Assembly (NCBI GenBank): GCA_025399215.1
Contig: MU621143.1
Coordinates: 1 to 64,000, forward strand
Length of the DNA: 64,000 nucleotides
DNA from: Globomyces pollinis-pini
Lineage: Eukaryota > Chytridiomycota > Chytridiomycetes > Rhizophydiales > Globomycetaceae
Direction: 5' to 3'
The notes beneath the pieces are model-generated. The model worked only from the letters and a program-made list of their open reading frames with translations, was not told the DNA's origin and did no database searches. Position 1 is the first letter of the stretch. Every line of letters starts with the position of its first letter. Below are positions 46,530-56,203 of the stretch, in pieces. A program made the position numbers and the translations under genes.

Positions 46530-46677
46530 ATTGTAAAATTGGAAAAAAATAATTTGAAAATTGTTACACCACATCAAGATTCAATAGCTTTAAAAAATGA
46601 TGGAATTTATTGATGGTGGAATTGTTTATTCCATGGGAATAGTTTATAAGGTCGTTCTATGGGAATGAAAAAGTCAT

Positions 46678-47814
46678 TCAATGGGAATGAGAAGGTATTT
46701 TAAATTGTTGCATTTCATTGATTTGAAATTCGATACACATCGTATTACGTAAATATTCAATAGGATAGTCATGTTCAGTATATTTCAATTCCATAGCTTT
46801 CAACACTTCATTCAACAAGCTTTTCAAATCTTCATTTTTCCAAACTTTAGTCCGATTTAATGCCATCAAAAATTCATTCTTTAATTCAAAAAGAAATTCT
46901 GAAGCATTTGGTTGGGTTTTGGTACTAATCGTATTCGCGTACATTTGGATAAAGTCACCAGAATGTTCTTGACTAACCATTCGACTGGGTGATAATATTT
47001 TGTCTTGATTAACTTGAAATGAATACTTTTTGAGTACATGAGCTTTCATTTTATACCAATCTTCCATTTCAAGCATTCGTCTCCACATTGCCAATCGATT
47101 CAAAATCGCCTCTGCTTCTTTAATACTATTTACTGTATATATTTTTGAAATGTTGAAAACTCGCATTGATGGTGAGAATCGTGTCCAAACCTTTTTCCAA
47201 ATATCATGTAACAAATCCAAGATTCTATATTGCAGGAAAGTGATAAAAGTGTTCAAAGAAACTCCAGATTCATGAACTGCAATATCTAATGATACTTGTG
47301 ATTCATAGATATCTTGCCATTTTTGAATTTCAACCAATGCACATTCAATCTGACCAGACAGCAATTTATTGTATTGTATGTAGCGAGGAGGTATGGATCC
47401 TATCAAGTGATAGAACCCTTCCAATGACTTCTTCATCTGAATTGGGCTGAGTGGAAAATCATTCAGACTTGGGTTTAAAATAGTTAATCTTCTTTCGTCA
47501 TGTCTTGAGTTAGTAATTAAATCTGTTTGAGTATGTTCATGAACTGTAGATTTTGGAGCAGTTGTGAGAGGGAGTCGTGGAAGGTCAATTGCAGGATCAA
47601 ACGCAATACAAGGATCTGAATCAAGTCGATACAAACCATCTGGAATTATATCCAATAAGTTTGAAAAACAAGACACTCTTTCATTATGCATTGATAGGAG
47701 AATGGGAGATGAACGAGGAGACACGAAGAGTGAGACACAGATTTGACGAAGGGACACAGTGGATTGCCATGGTCCATAGACTTCATTACGATAAACAACT
47801 TTGATGAATGGCAT
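46678..47814 (-). CDS. intronless hypothetical protein
   Basis: A single uninterrupted frame of 378 aa starting MPFIKVVYRNEVYGPWQSTV. No membrane segment or signal peptide is visible. The first ~110 residues look like a small beta-rich domain followed by a flexible segment; the rest is mostly helical, with Trp-rich helices (WKKVWTRF, LAMWRRMLEMEDWYKMK). I recognise no family. The length of the frame in such an intron-rich, AT-rich region, and the tidy 197-bp divergent spacing from RPT6, support a real gene. It is one of only two supported genes in the window without introns. Confidence 0.65.
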   Translation of the reverse strand: MPFIKVVYRNEVYGPWQSTVSLRQICVSLFVSPRSSPILLSMHNERVSCFSNLLDIIPDGLYRLDSDPCIAFDPAIDLPRLPLTTAPKSTVHEHTQTDLITNSRHDERRLTILNPSLNDFPLSPIQMKKSLEGFYHLIGSIPPRYIQYNKLLSGQIECALVEIQKWQDIYESQVSLDIAVHESGVSLNTFITFLQYRILDLLHDIWKKVWTRFSPSMRVFNISKIYTVNSIKEAEAILNRLAMWRRMLEMEDWYKMKAHVLKKYSFQVNQDKILSPSRMVSQEHSGDFIQMYANTISTKTQPNASEFLFELKNEFLMALNRTKVWKNEDLKSLLNEVLKAMELKYTEHDYPIEYLRNTMCIEFQINEMQQFKIPSHSH

Positions 47815-48011
47815 TTAAATCAGGTAACAGCAGAAGAGATTGAATGGTAGGTAGGGTGGATAATAGTCTCCATCCCCCCCCACTTCAATGAACACATCCA
47901 CTTGAATGATCAGTTATACCATCGTCCATCAATCATGAATCTCTGTCCTCTAAATCCTCTGTCTCTGATGTTCTCTTCGCGTTTTTTCACCCTGGTTTTT
48001 CTTCCTTCTTT

Positions 48012-49496
48012 ATGGCTGCAAAACAAGGAGAGGGTTTAACAACCTACTACAAAAATAAGATCGAGGTAAAAAATATTTGATGATTGATCTTAGGTATGGA
48101 TGATATGATTAATTCAATCCTAGGTAATGTACAGATGTATTGATTTTTAGCAATTAGAGGTCAAGGTATTCATCTATTCATTAATTTATTTAGGTATCAA
48201 AATCTCTTAAAACTAATTAAAAGTGCAACTCTATGACCTTGAACCTTCGACGACTGGAAGCTCAACGAAATCAGCTCAATGCAAAAGTTAGACTTTTGAG
48301 AGAAGAATTGCAACTATTACAGGAACCAGGAAGTTATGTTGGAGAAGTTGTAAAACTCATGGGCAAAAAGAAAGTATTGGTTAAAGTCAATACTGAAGGA
48401 AAATATGTGGTTGATATTCACCCTTCTATTGATATTGCTTTATTGACTCCAACCGTTAGAATTGCTTTACGACACGATTCTTATCAACTACATAAAGTTT
48501 TACCGAATAAGATTGATCCATTGGTGTCTTTGATGATGGTTGAAAAAGTACCTGATTCTACTTATGATATGATTGGTGGATTAGAAAATCAGATCAAAGA
48601 AATCAAAGAAGTCATTGAATTACCTGTTAAACATCCGGAGTTGTTTGATTCCTTGGGAATTGCGCAACCAAAAGGTTAGAATTTGTTTTACTCATTGTTG
48701 AAGGTGTTTTATTGTATGGACCACCAGGTACAGGAAAGACCTTACTTGCTCGGTTAGTTATTTTTTCTTATGTTATCTTTAGTGCTGTTGCCCATCATAC
48801 AGACTGTAGATTTATTCGTGTATCTGGATCTGAACTTGTCCAAAAATACATTGGTGAAGGTTCAAGAATGGTTAGAGAACTATTCGTAATGGCTCGTGAA
48901 CATGCACCTTCTATTATCTTTATGGATGAAATTGATTCTATCGGTTCCAGTCGAGGTATTGACCCATGTACCATTAATGTAAGGTGATGGTGGAGGTGGT
49001 AGTGGTGGTGATAGTGAAGTACAACGTACCATGTTGGAATTGTTGAATCAATTGGATGGATTCGAAGCCACACAAAGTATTAAAGTAATTATGGCAACAA
49101 ATCGTATCGATATTCTTGACGCTGCTCTTTTAAGACCTGGTATATCATCGATGACCATTAATACCATAGGTCGTATTGATCGTAAAATTGAATTCCCACC
49201 TCCAAATGAAGCAGCCCGTGCTGATATTTTAAAGATCCACTCTAGAAAGATGAATCTTACTCGTGGTATAGATTTGGTCAAGATAGCCGAAAAAATGACT
49301 GGAGCAAGTGGTGCTGAAGTCAAAGGTGTGTGTACTGAAGCAGGTATGTATGCTTTGCGTGAACGTCGTGTTCATGTCACCCAAGAGGATTTTGAAATGG
49401 CTGTATCCAAGGTATCTGTCTTTTTTAAACTTATACTGTTAGGTTTTGAAAAAAGATTCCGAGCAGAATATGTCTATCAAAAAATTATTCAAATAA
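48012..49496 (+). CDS. RPT6: 26S proteasome ATPase Rpt6
   Basis: 397 aa after splicing. It begins [20 protein letters not shown], then [20 protein letters not shown] (coiled coil), [20 protein letters not shown], Walker [33 protein letters not shown], Walker [35 protein letters not shown] and a C terminus SIKKLFK. Rpt6 is one of six ATPases that unfold substrates at the base of the proteasome (family knowledge). Two of its seven intron sites are stacks: three introns end to end at 48066-48150 and two at 48166-48223, flanking a 15-base exon (48151-48165, QLEVK). The other introns are 28-31 nt. Confidence 0.95.
48066..48150 (+). other. triple back-to-back intron in RPT6
   Basis: 85 nt between KIE and QLEVK divide without remainder into three GT-AG introns of 28 (48066-48093), 30 (48094-48123) and 27 nt (48124-48150). 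Each boundary reads AG|GT with no exon base between. Confidence 0.88.
48166..48223 (+). other. back-to-back double intron in RPT6
   Basis: 58 nt directly after the 15-base exon divide into GT-AG introns of 28 (48166-48193) and 30 nt (48194-48223) joined AG|GT. Confidence 0.85.
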
Positions 49497-49608
49497 ATCT
49501 ATCGACCAAAAACAATTGTTACTTTACAATACTAACTACTTTAATTTTAATGAAAGATTTTATTATTTCCAAAACGTGAGTCAAACCAATTGAAGAATGA
49601 AACCAAAT

Positions 49609-51849
49609 TTAGAGTCCAATCCAAGACGACTTACCACCACGATTATGTATATGTGAAGCATCAGACACCACCACTTGACCATCAATAATAGGTACCACAC
49701 ACCATTCATACCAAACCTTTCTTTGATCCGTTAATCTCCAAAAATGAAATTCAATTTTAGAATCTTTAGGTAAATAAATTGGATTCTAAGAAATAAAATG
49801 AATTGTATCACAAGTTTTACTTTAATTGGAAAATACATTGGAAACCAAGATGTCCTACGATAAACAAGTCAAGTGAATTACATTTGTGGTGAATGAGTGA
49901 TTGGATTGATACTCATGATCACATCCTTATACAAGATCGATTCAAAGTAAGCAGCAATTCCATGCTAAAACCATAAACAATATAAAAACTAATTAAATTA
50001 TTTTACCATTGTAGTGGATTGATGAATATCAAACATTGTTTTTGAATATCTTGTATTATGATGATTGAAATCTGGATGACCTAGTGGTACCATTGAAATA
50101 GGATTGGGATGAGTAAATGTCCAAACTGGTTTTGAAGTATTGATTTCATAGACATCACGAAATTTGACTACAAAACCTGTTTCTAAATATTTCACATCAT
50201 TGTATTGTTTGGCATTGTTGTACAGTCGTGTGGAAGATAATGGGGCAACGAATGCGGTATAGTTTTGTGGGATAGAAATACCAGTATCTATATAGATTAA
50301 TGATGGATGGTGAAGTGTACTTTTTAATACTTTTTGAGCTCCATCAAGACATTCAGGGGATAATTCATTATCTGATCATGTCAGTTTTTATGATTGAGAA
50401 TACCTCCGAATGAACCTAATAATTCACTGACGAGAATATCACACTGATGGTTAGGGGAATCGATTACCTTTTCAGGTGGTGTCCAAAATCTCATGTCAGT
50501 ATGTACGACTTGAACTCGATCATGCCATTCTGTGGTTTTTTTCTTTCGAAGACTTTGATGAGTAAATGATGGATTACGTGATGATGGCATTTGGATTTTT
50601 TTCAATGGCATAGACTTTAACAGGACGTTTGGATGATTGGGATGCTTTTAAGGCTCGATCAACAAGTGGACCTCTACCAGCTCCTACCACCATGATCACA
50701 GTAGGTTGTGTAGAGTTAAGAGGAGCTCGATCAATTAAAGCTCTATAGATTGCTGTTTCATACAAGTTATACTTTACTGGATCTTTTTCAAATACTTCAT
50801 ATGTTGCTGATTCTAAATTATCCATTAATGGCTATGGTATCAATGGTTACTAGAATTACTTGTAATGGAGTTTGTAAATAACTAAATGTTAATGGTACAA
50901 TTAGAATTACTCATGGTAACCAGTAGCAAATTGATCTATTATATCTGGTTCGGGTTGATTTTGAAATAAATGATCTATATATTGACGATATGAAATGAGA
51001 GTAGCACTTGGATGACGAGCATTATAATCTGAATTAGAAACGATGACTTTTGGATTTGACTAATCATCAACAAAAGAAATTAATTATACTTTAATTAATT
51101 TGAAATAGAATTGTTGATGGGATTTTGATAATGCCGGGAACCCTTTTTTGTTTTTCAAAAATACATTGGTGGGTATGATGAGATTTCGAATGGGTTCAGC
51201 TATCCAACGATCCATGATATCTTGTGATGTATTATCACCAGTTAATTCTAATGTAACACCCAATTTGGAGGAATGTTGACAAAACATTCGTATTGTATTC
51301 CAATCATTCCATCTATCTATTGGAATCCGAATTGTCAACTACACAATAATTAATCATACTTCATTTTGTTGTTGTTGTTGTTGTTGTTGTGAATAAAGAT
51401 TGATGAGTATGAGTACTTACTGTAGAATAACGTAAAGTATCTAATCGACTTGAAATCACACGAGCTAAATTATAGATGGAACCGTTTAAGGGTAACGTAA
51501 ACATGATTGATCTTAATCCAATATGAACTGCCCAATCGATTTGTTTCTTTACCAACAATTCCGATTTTTGTCGAATAATCAAATCAGATGAATCCAAATC
51601 TGTCCAAATACTAATCATTCCAAAGATTGAATGAACATGCTCTGGGTATTAGATATTTCAGTTACCAAGTTGGTGAACGAAAAGAGAATCTGATGGAAGT
51701 GATGCTGGTATTGGCGCATTATCTGTCAGAAAATGACCATTTTCCATATGCAATATGTTGGCCAGTACAAAATCATAATGGTGATCTTTGGCATTTCCTA
51801 TCAATTCATCCACTGAAGAACAGCATAGTACTTCTAATCCTACTTCCAT
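49609..51849 (-). CDS. PRMT5: type II protein arginine methyltransferase PRMT5/Skb1
   Basis: Eleven exons (introns 24-42 nt plus one of 82 nt) give 628 aa, the family's usual size. The N-terminal TIM-barrel part has [14 protein letters not shown] and [14 protein letters not shown]. The catalytic part has [18 protein letters not shown] motif [17 protein letters not shown] near residue 320, the double-E loop [19 protein letters not shown] near 402, FTHPNPIS, and a C terminus ending SSWIGL. It makes symmetric dimethylarginine on Sm proteins and histones (family knowledge). The last exon runs to a stop at 49609-49611, giving a C-terminal IGL as in homologues. Confidence 0.93.
51361..51390. repeat. 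trinucleotide repeat in a PRMT5 intron
   Basis: About seven and a half GTT units (CAA on the gene strand) at 51368-51390. It lies wholly within the 82-nt intron 51339-51420, so it does not encode polyglutamine. Confidence 0.85.
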
Positions 51850-52092
51850 TGATTAAAAAAGAAAAAAAAAGTTGAATAGCTAAAGAGCTCTGTCAAGTAT
51901 TATAATTATGATTAGATTTGAGGTTGATTGGTATAAAATTACACGGTAGCTTTAAATCAAAGTGTGGAAACTGGAAGGTTTAATCTAATCTGTACAAAGA
52001 CAAAAAGGAAAGGCATTGATTGAACGATTCAAGATCAGTAATCGAGTGAATTTTATTTTTAAAGGTTGAATTGATAGATGGTATAGTCGTCT

Positions 52093-52890
52093 CTACCATT
52101 TCATTCCATAACCAGGACCTGTAGGTTCAGAAGTCAAACTAGTTAACCCATTAATAGGTTCACAATTCTTTCTTCCAGAAACTGGTCCTGGAGTAGGAAT
52201 CTTTCCAGATTTGAATTCGTTCAAAATCTTGACAGTTGCATCTGGAGTCAAATCTTCCTAAAATAGTTAATATAAAGAAAATATTACATAATAATCATCA
52301 TTAAATGCCACTACAGGAGCATTTACACAAGCACCAGCACATTCCACTTCAACCAACGTGAATAAATTGTCTTTAGTGGTATCGCCTACATTTATTCCCA
52401 ATTCTTTTTTGAGTGTGTTGAGAATTTCGGTAGATCCACATAATTGACATGGAGTTGTAGTACATACTTGAACGAAATATTTACCGACAGGATCTCTAGA
52501 ATACCGATTAATAAGAATACCAGATACCTATTGTACATAGTATAGAAAGTAGCGACTTCATAAACTCTCATTGGTGCCATATCCAATAGTTTTGCAACGT
52601 AATTCATGACAGAGATAGAAGTGAAACCCGCTTGACGTTGACCCAAATCCAATAAAGGCATACAAGCACCTTTTTTATATTGCGAAGGATATCTATTAAT
52701 GATTTCCTTTGCTCTTTTTAAATTTTCGGTATTGAATTCGAAAGCGATATCTTGATTATTTTTACTAGTATTTTTATGCTAATATCAATTATGAATAGCA
52801 TTTGATTACCACGAATAATTTATCGGAGTGAAGTTTTGAAGAGGAAGAGAAAGTTCTTTTAAAAGAACGAATGGATTGTTTGATTGACAT
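52093..52890 (-). CDS. NDUFV2: complex I 24-kDa subunit
   Basis: Four exons (introns 31, 32 and 30 nt) give 234 aa. A basic, Ser-rich leader ([19 protein letters not shown]) suits mitochondrial import. The thioredoxin-like domain carries [32 protein letters not shown] and the [2Fe-2S] ligands CTTTPCQLC and CAGACVNAP. It ends GPGYGMKW. This is a peripheral-arm subunit near the NADH-binding flavoprotein. Its presence, with NDUFAF8 nearby, shows the organism kept complex I. Confidence 0.95.
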
Positions 52891-52954
52891 TTAAAAAATG
52901 AAAAGAAATTTTTTATAAAGATCCAAATCAGATACTTTAGAGTCATTCGTTATT

Positions 52955-53035
52955 GGTAGTAGATGGTATTTATTATTGGTAGTTGATGTTATTTATTATG
53001 GTAGTTGATGTTATTTATTATGGTAGTTGATTGTT
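52955..53035. repeat. 22-bp tandem repeat overlapping the end of ATG10
   Basis: Two identical 22-bp units (52978-52999 and 53000-53021, ggtagttgatgttattta...) flanked by an imperfect copy on the left (52955-52977) and a partial one on the right. The ATG10 stop codon (53018-53020) lies inside the third unit. Confidence 0.85.
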
Positions 53036-53585
53036 ACTAGCACAATCCTTACATAAAAGATTCAAGTGCAAGCAACTCTGAATTAAACTAAGTAACATCA
53101 CTAATTTATCCTTTCCTTCCCCTATTAAAATATTATTACTTTGACATGGGTGGAAATATAAATATGGTACCATTTTCATCGGATGTTCCTATCATTATCA
53201 TATCATAAATTACTTCTTGACTAACTATAACTCCCCTTCCTTCTACTGGAAATAATTGTTGAATATGCGCCCATGTCAATGGTGTCCCTGTTGGATCAGT
53301 TACTCGAAAGTAAAACACTGGACAATTCCAGATGTACGAGTACACTAGATCCATATCCCAAATTAATACACTATTGCTATGATTAATGAGTTCAATGCTG
53401 GGGTCAATTGGTATACCCAATTCCATCTCAGTCAATATTGTATCTGTTTTACATTCTGAAATATCAGTTTTTTGAACAATGCACTCTTGCAAGAGATGAA
53501 TATGATTAGGATGAACAGTCCAAGGATGTTTGTTACAATGGGGGAGGTTTTGAATTCCCTCTTTAAATTCTTGCAGTGTAAACAT
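53018..53585 (-). CDS. ATG10: autophagy E2-like enzyme ATG10
   Basis: Two exons with a 25-nt intron (53189-53213) give 180 aa. It starts MFTLQEFKEGIQNLPHCN, carries CPVFYFRVTDPTGTPLTWAH in the middle and, after splicing, VSQEEHPMKMVPYLYFHPCQ, the family's Q-x2-HP ... HPC motif with the catalytic cysteine. ATG10 transfers Atg12 to Atg5 (family knowledge). Without the splice the frame ends at 53136 and the cysteine is lost, so the intron decides the call. The start at 53585 matches homologues; an in-frame Met at 53618 would overlap the NDUFAF8 start. Confidence 0.88.
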
Positions 53586-53612
53586 GGACTGAAAATTCTT
53601 GACCAAATTTAA

Positions 53613-53847
53613 ATGCAAAGGATACGACCCATCAAGAAATTAGCAAAAAGTGTTGGAGAATGTTCACAATCAGTATCGATCATGTACTGATAATAGGCTA
53701 TTGCTTATGGAGCTTGTATCAATCGACACTTTGCAGATGCACAACATCAATCTTGTCAAACTGAATTCAATCAATTTAAAGCTTGTGTAGTTAAATCAGT
53801 ATCTTATTATTATATTAACAAATTCCATTTAGTTGAAATCAAAATAA
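53613..53847 (+). CDS. NDUFAF8: complex I assembly factor 8 homologue (twin-Cys protein)
   Basis: Three mini-exons (introns 24 and 34 nt) give 58 aa: MQRIRPIKKLAKSVGECSQS, AIAYGACINRHFADAQHQSC and QTEFNQFKACVVKSLKSK. The order of cysteines and AxAYGxC ... C ... EFxxFKxC matches NDUFAF8, which stabilises the assembly factor NDUFAF5 in the mitochondrial matrix (family knowledge). The last intron is chosen for length; reading through it would add about 30 hydrophobic residues. It is divergent from ATG10, with only 27 bp between the two start codons. Confidence 0.75.
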
Positions 53848-54180
53848 TATTTAGTAGACTTTTCAATATACTCTTTTCTATTATGGTATTTACATTATGA
53901 TCAAATACTTACACGTATTCGCTTGTACATGAATTACTTGTTCTTTTTGTGTACAATTATCATGAATTACTTGTTCTTTGTATGTACAAATATCATGAAT
54001 TACTTGTTGAGATTTATAAGTTATTTGAATGAATAGATTTAACCAATTCAATCATAAAACTTGACTTACCATTCAATACGATTTCATTACCAATCAATAC
54101 ATAACTTACCATTCATTACCAGTTCATTTCAATGAGTCACATTAACAGCGTTCACCATCAATTTTTTTTTCACTACTCAA
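53848..54180. other. spacer with imperfect repeats, TyrRS upstream region
   Basis: 333 bp between NDUFAF8 and TyrRS without an open frame I can support. It contains the 33-bp repeat listed separately, then imperfect copies of acttaccattca around 54063 and 54107, and a T-run near 54161. It must hold the TyrRS promoter. Confidence 0.5.
53928..54011. repeat. 33-bp tandem repeat
   Basis: Two full units of 33 bp (53928-53960 and 53961-53993, each beginning catgaattacttgttcttt) and a partial third beginning at 53994. The units differ by a few bases. Confidence 0.85.
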
Positions 54181-55912
54181 ATGTCAATGACTCCTGATGA
54201 AAAGTAACGAATTTCAATTCTGATAAAAGGTTCAATTTGATTACTAGAAATTTACAAGAATACCTAGGTGCAGATAGAATCAAATCAGTTTTACAAGAAC
54301 GTGATTTAAAAGTTTACTGGGGAACGGCTACGACTGGAAAACCACATATTGGTTACTTTGTCGCTATGGCGAAAATTGCTGATATGTTGCATGCTGGTTG
54401 TCATGTATACTTCAATCCATCTCATCTTAGGTTACCGTTTTATTTGCAGATTTACATGCTTATCTGGATAATATGAAGGCTCCTTGGTCATTATTGAAAC
54501 TAAGAGCTAAATATTATGAAAATATCATTAAAAATATGTTGATTTCTATTGGTGTCAATATTGAAAAATTAAAATTCGTATTTGGTACTTCTTATCAATT
54601 ATCAAGAGAATACACTTTGGATGTCTATCGATTATCTGCCATCACTTCGGAGCATGATGCTAAAAAGGCTGGTGGTAATGAACCATCATAGTAACTTTCA
54701 TAGCGGAGGTGGTCAAACAAGTAGAATCTCCTCAACTTTCTGGATTAGTTTATCCTTTATTACAAGCATTAGATGAAGAATATCTTGATGTAGATGCACA
54801 ATTTGGAGGAGTAGATCAGCGAAAAATCTTTACCTTTGCTGAAAAATATATGCCTCAATTGGGATATAAAAAGAGAGCTCATTTGATGAATCCAATGGTG
54901 GGTGGTTTGAGTGGTTCAAAAATGAGTGCTTCCGACCCAAACTCCAAGATCGATATTTTGGATTCAAAAGCAGATATTGAAGCCAAACTTAAAAAGGCAT
55001 TTTGTGAAGAAGGAAATGTGGATGAAAATCCTATTCTCGCGTTTTTGAAATTTGTCGTGTTTCCTGTTAAATCTGTTTCTGGAAATCATTACGAATTCAA
55101 AATTAACCGACCTGAAAAGTTTGGTGGAAACGTTTCCTATGCAAATTGGGATGATTTATGTGCTGCATTCGCTGCAAAAGATATCCATCCTGGTGATTTA
55201 AAGAAAGCTGCAGGTATGTCTTTATTCGGTGATTCATTCTTTCAGCTGAAGCATTGGACTCTTTATTAGCCCCTATTAGAGTAGCTTGGGCAAAGGATCC
55301 TGAGTTGGCTAAATTAACTTTGGCTGCTTATCCTCCACCAAAACCAAAAATTAGTTCTGACATTTCCAGATTAGGTAATTGATCCTTCTTTAATTATCAA
55401 GACCTTCGTGTTGGAAAGGTTTTAGAAGTCTCTCATCATCCTGAAAAGGAGGTATAACTGAATTACATTTCTAACGTATGCAGAATCTCTACATTGAAAA
55501 AATCGATCTTGGTGAAGAGACTGGTCCACGTACCATAGTCAGTGGATTAGTTAACTACATCTCAGTTGAAGATTTCACTGGCCGTCTGGTAGTGGTCGCA
55601 ACAAACTTGAAAGCATCAAAATTTGCAGGTGTGTTATCACAAGGAATGGTTCTTGCAGCCTCCAACAGTGACAAATCACAAGTAGAATTGTTGACACCAC
55701 CAGAAGATGCTAAAGTTGGGGAATCCATTACATTTGATGGATTTGAAAGTAAACCAGATGCAGTGTTGAATCCTAAACATAAGATATTTGAAAAGTGTGC
55801 AGTTGACTTTTCTACTACTGAAGAATGTGTTGCTACATTCAAAGGAGTGCCATTTATGACATCTGATGGATCTGTTACATGTGCAACATTACAAGGTGCC
55901 AATATCAGTTAA
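54181..55912 (+). CDS. tyrosyl-tRNA synthetase with C-terminal EMAPII domain
   Basis: Seven exons (introns 26-32 nt) give 518 aa. Catalytic domain: [18 protein letters not shown] (HIGH motif as HIGY), [51 protein letters not shown] and KMSKS variant [14 protein letters not shown]. From about residue 355 an EMAPII/Arc1-type OB fold follows: [36 protein letters not shown] and [20 protein letters not shown]. This two-domain layout is that of animal cytosolic TyrRS and some protists, whereas baker's yeast TyrRS has no EMAPII domain. The appended domain binds tRNA. The start at 54181 opens an exon of only 23 bases. Confidence 0.95.
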
Positions 55913-56070
55913 TTAATAAACATTGCACTCCAATATTCTATCTTAATATGTTTAATTTGATGATAGTGTAAAAATCAGTTGTAGATCAGTAAAGTCAGTA
56001 GTCAAAAGACAAGACAGATAAATGAAACTAGAATAGGACAATAAATCCCAATTGGAATCTTTGTGATTTG

Positions 56071-56163
56071 ATTACGTGTCCAAGTTGCAATGTTACGTAA
56101 GCAACTAGTCTGGAGGAGGCGGGATGAGGCTGATTACGTAATCGCATCTCCAGTATTTAAATA
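56071..56163 (+). promoter_or_regulatory. probable MTHFR promoter with bZIP-like palindromes and TATA-like box
   Basis: Three ACGT-core motifs stand within 72 bp: attacgtg at 56071-56078, the palindrome TTACGTAA at 56093-56100, and ATTACGTAAT at 56133-56142. A TATA-like TATTTAAATA is at 56154-56163, 41 bp before the MTHFR start codon. ACGT palindromes are typical bZIP sites (Gcn4/ATF/CREB class). Binding is inference from sequence only. Confidence 0.5.
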
Positions 56164-56203
56164 GACTCATTCTGATTGATAACAATCTTTTGAATCTCAA
56201 ATC

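Noticed and set aside
46293..46613. 106-codon plus-strand frame
   Set aside because: Antisense shadow of the spliced QCR8 gene, which matches its family end to end.
51361..51390. Polyglutamine or poly-threonine tract in PRMT5
   Set aside because: The trinucleotide repeat falls within an 82-nt intron.
53136..53213. Loss of the catalytic cysteine in ATG10
   Set aside because: Artefact of reading through a 25-nt intron; the spliced frame has HPC.
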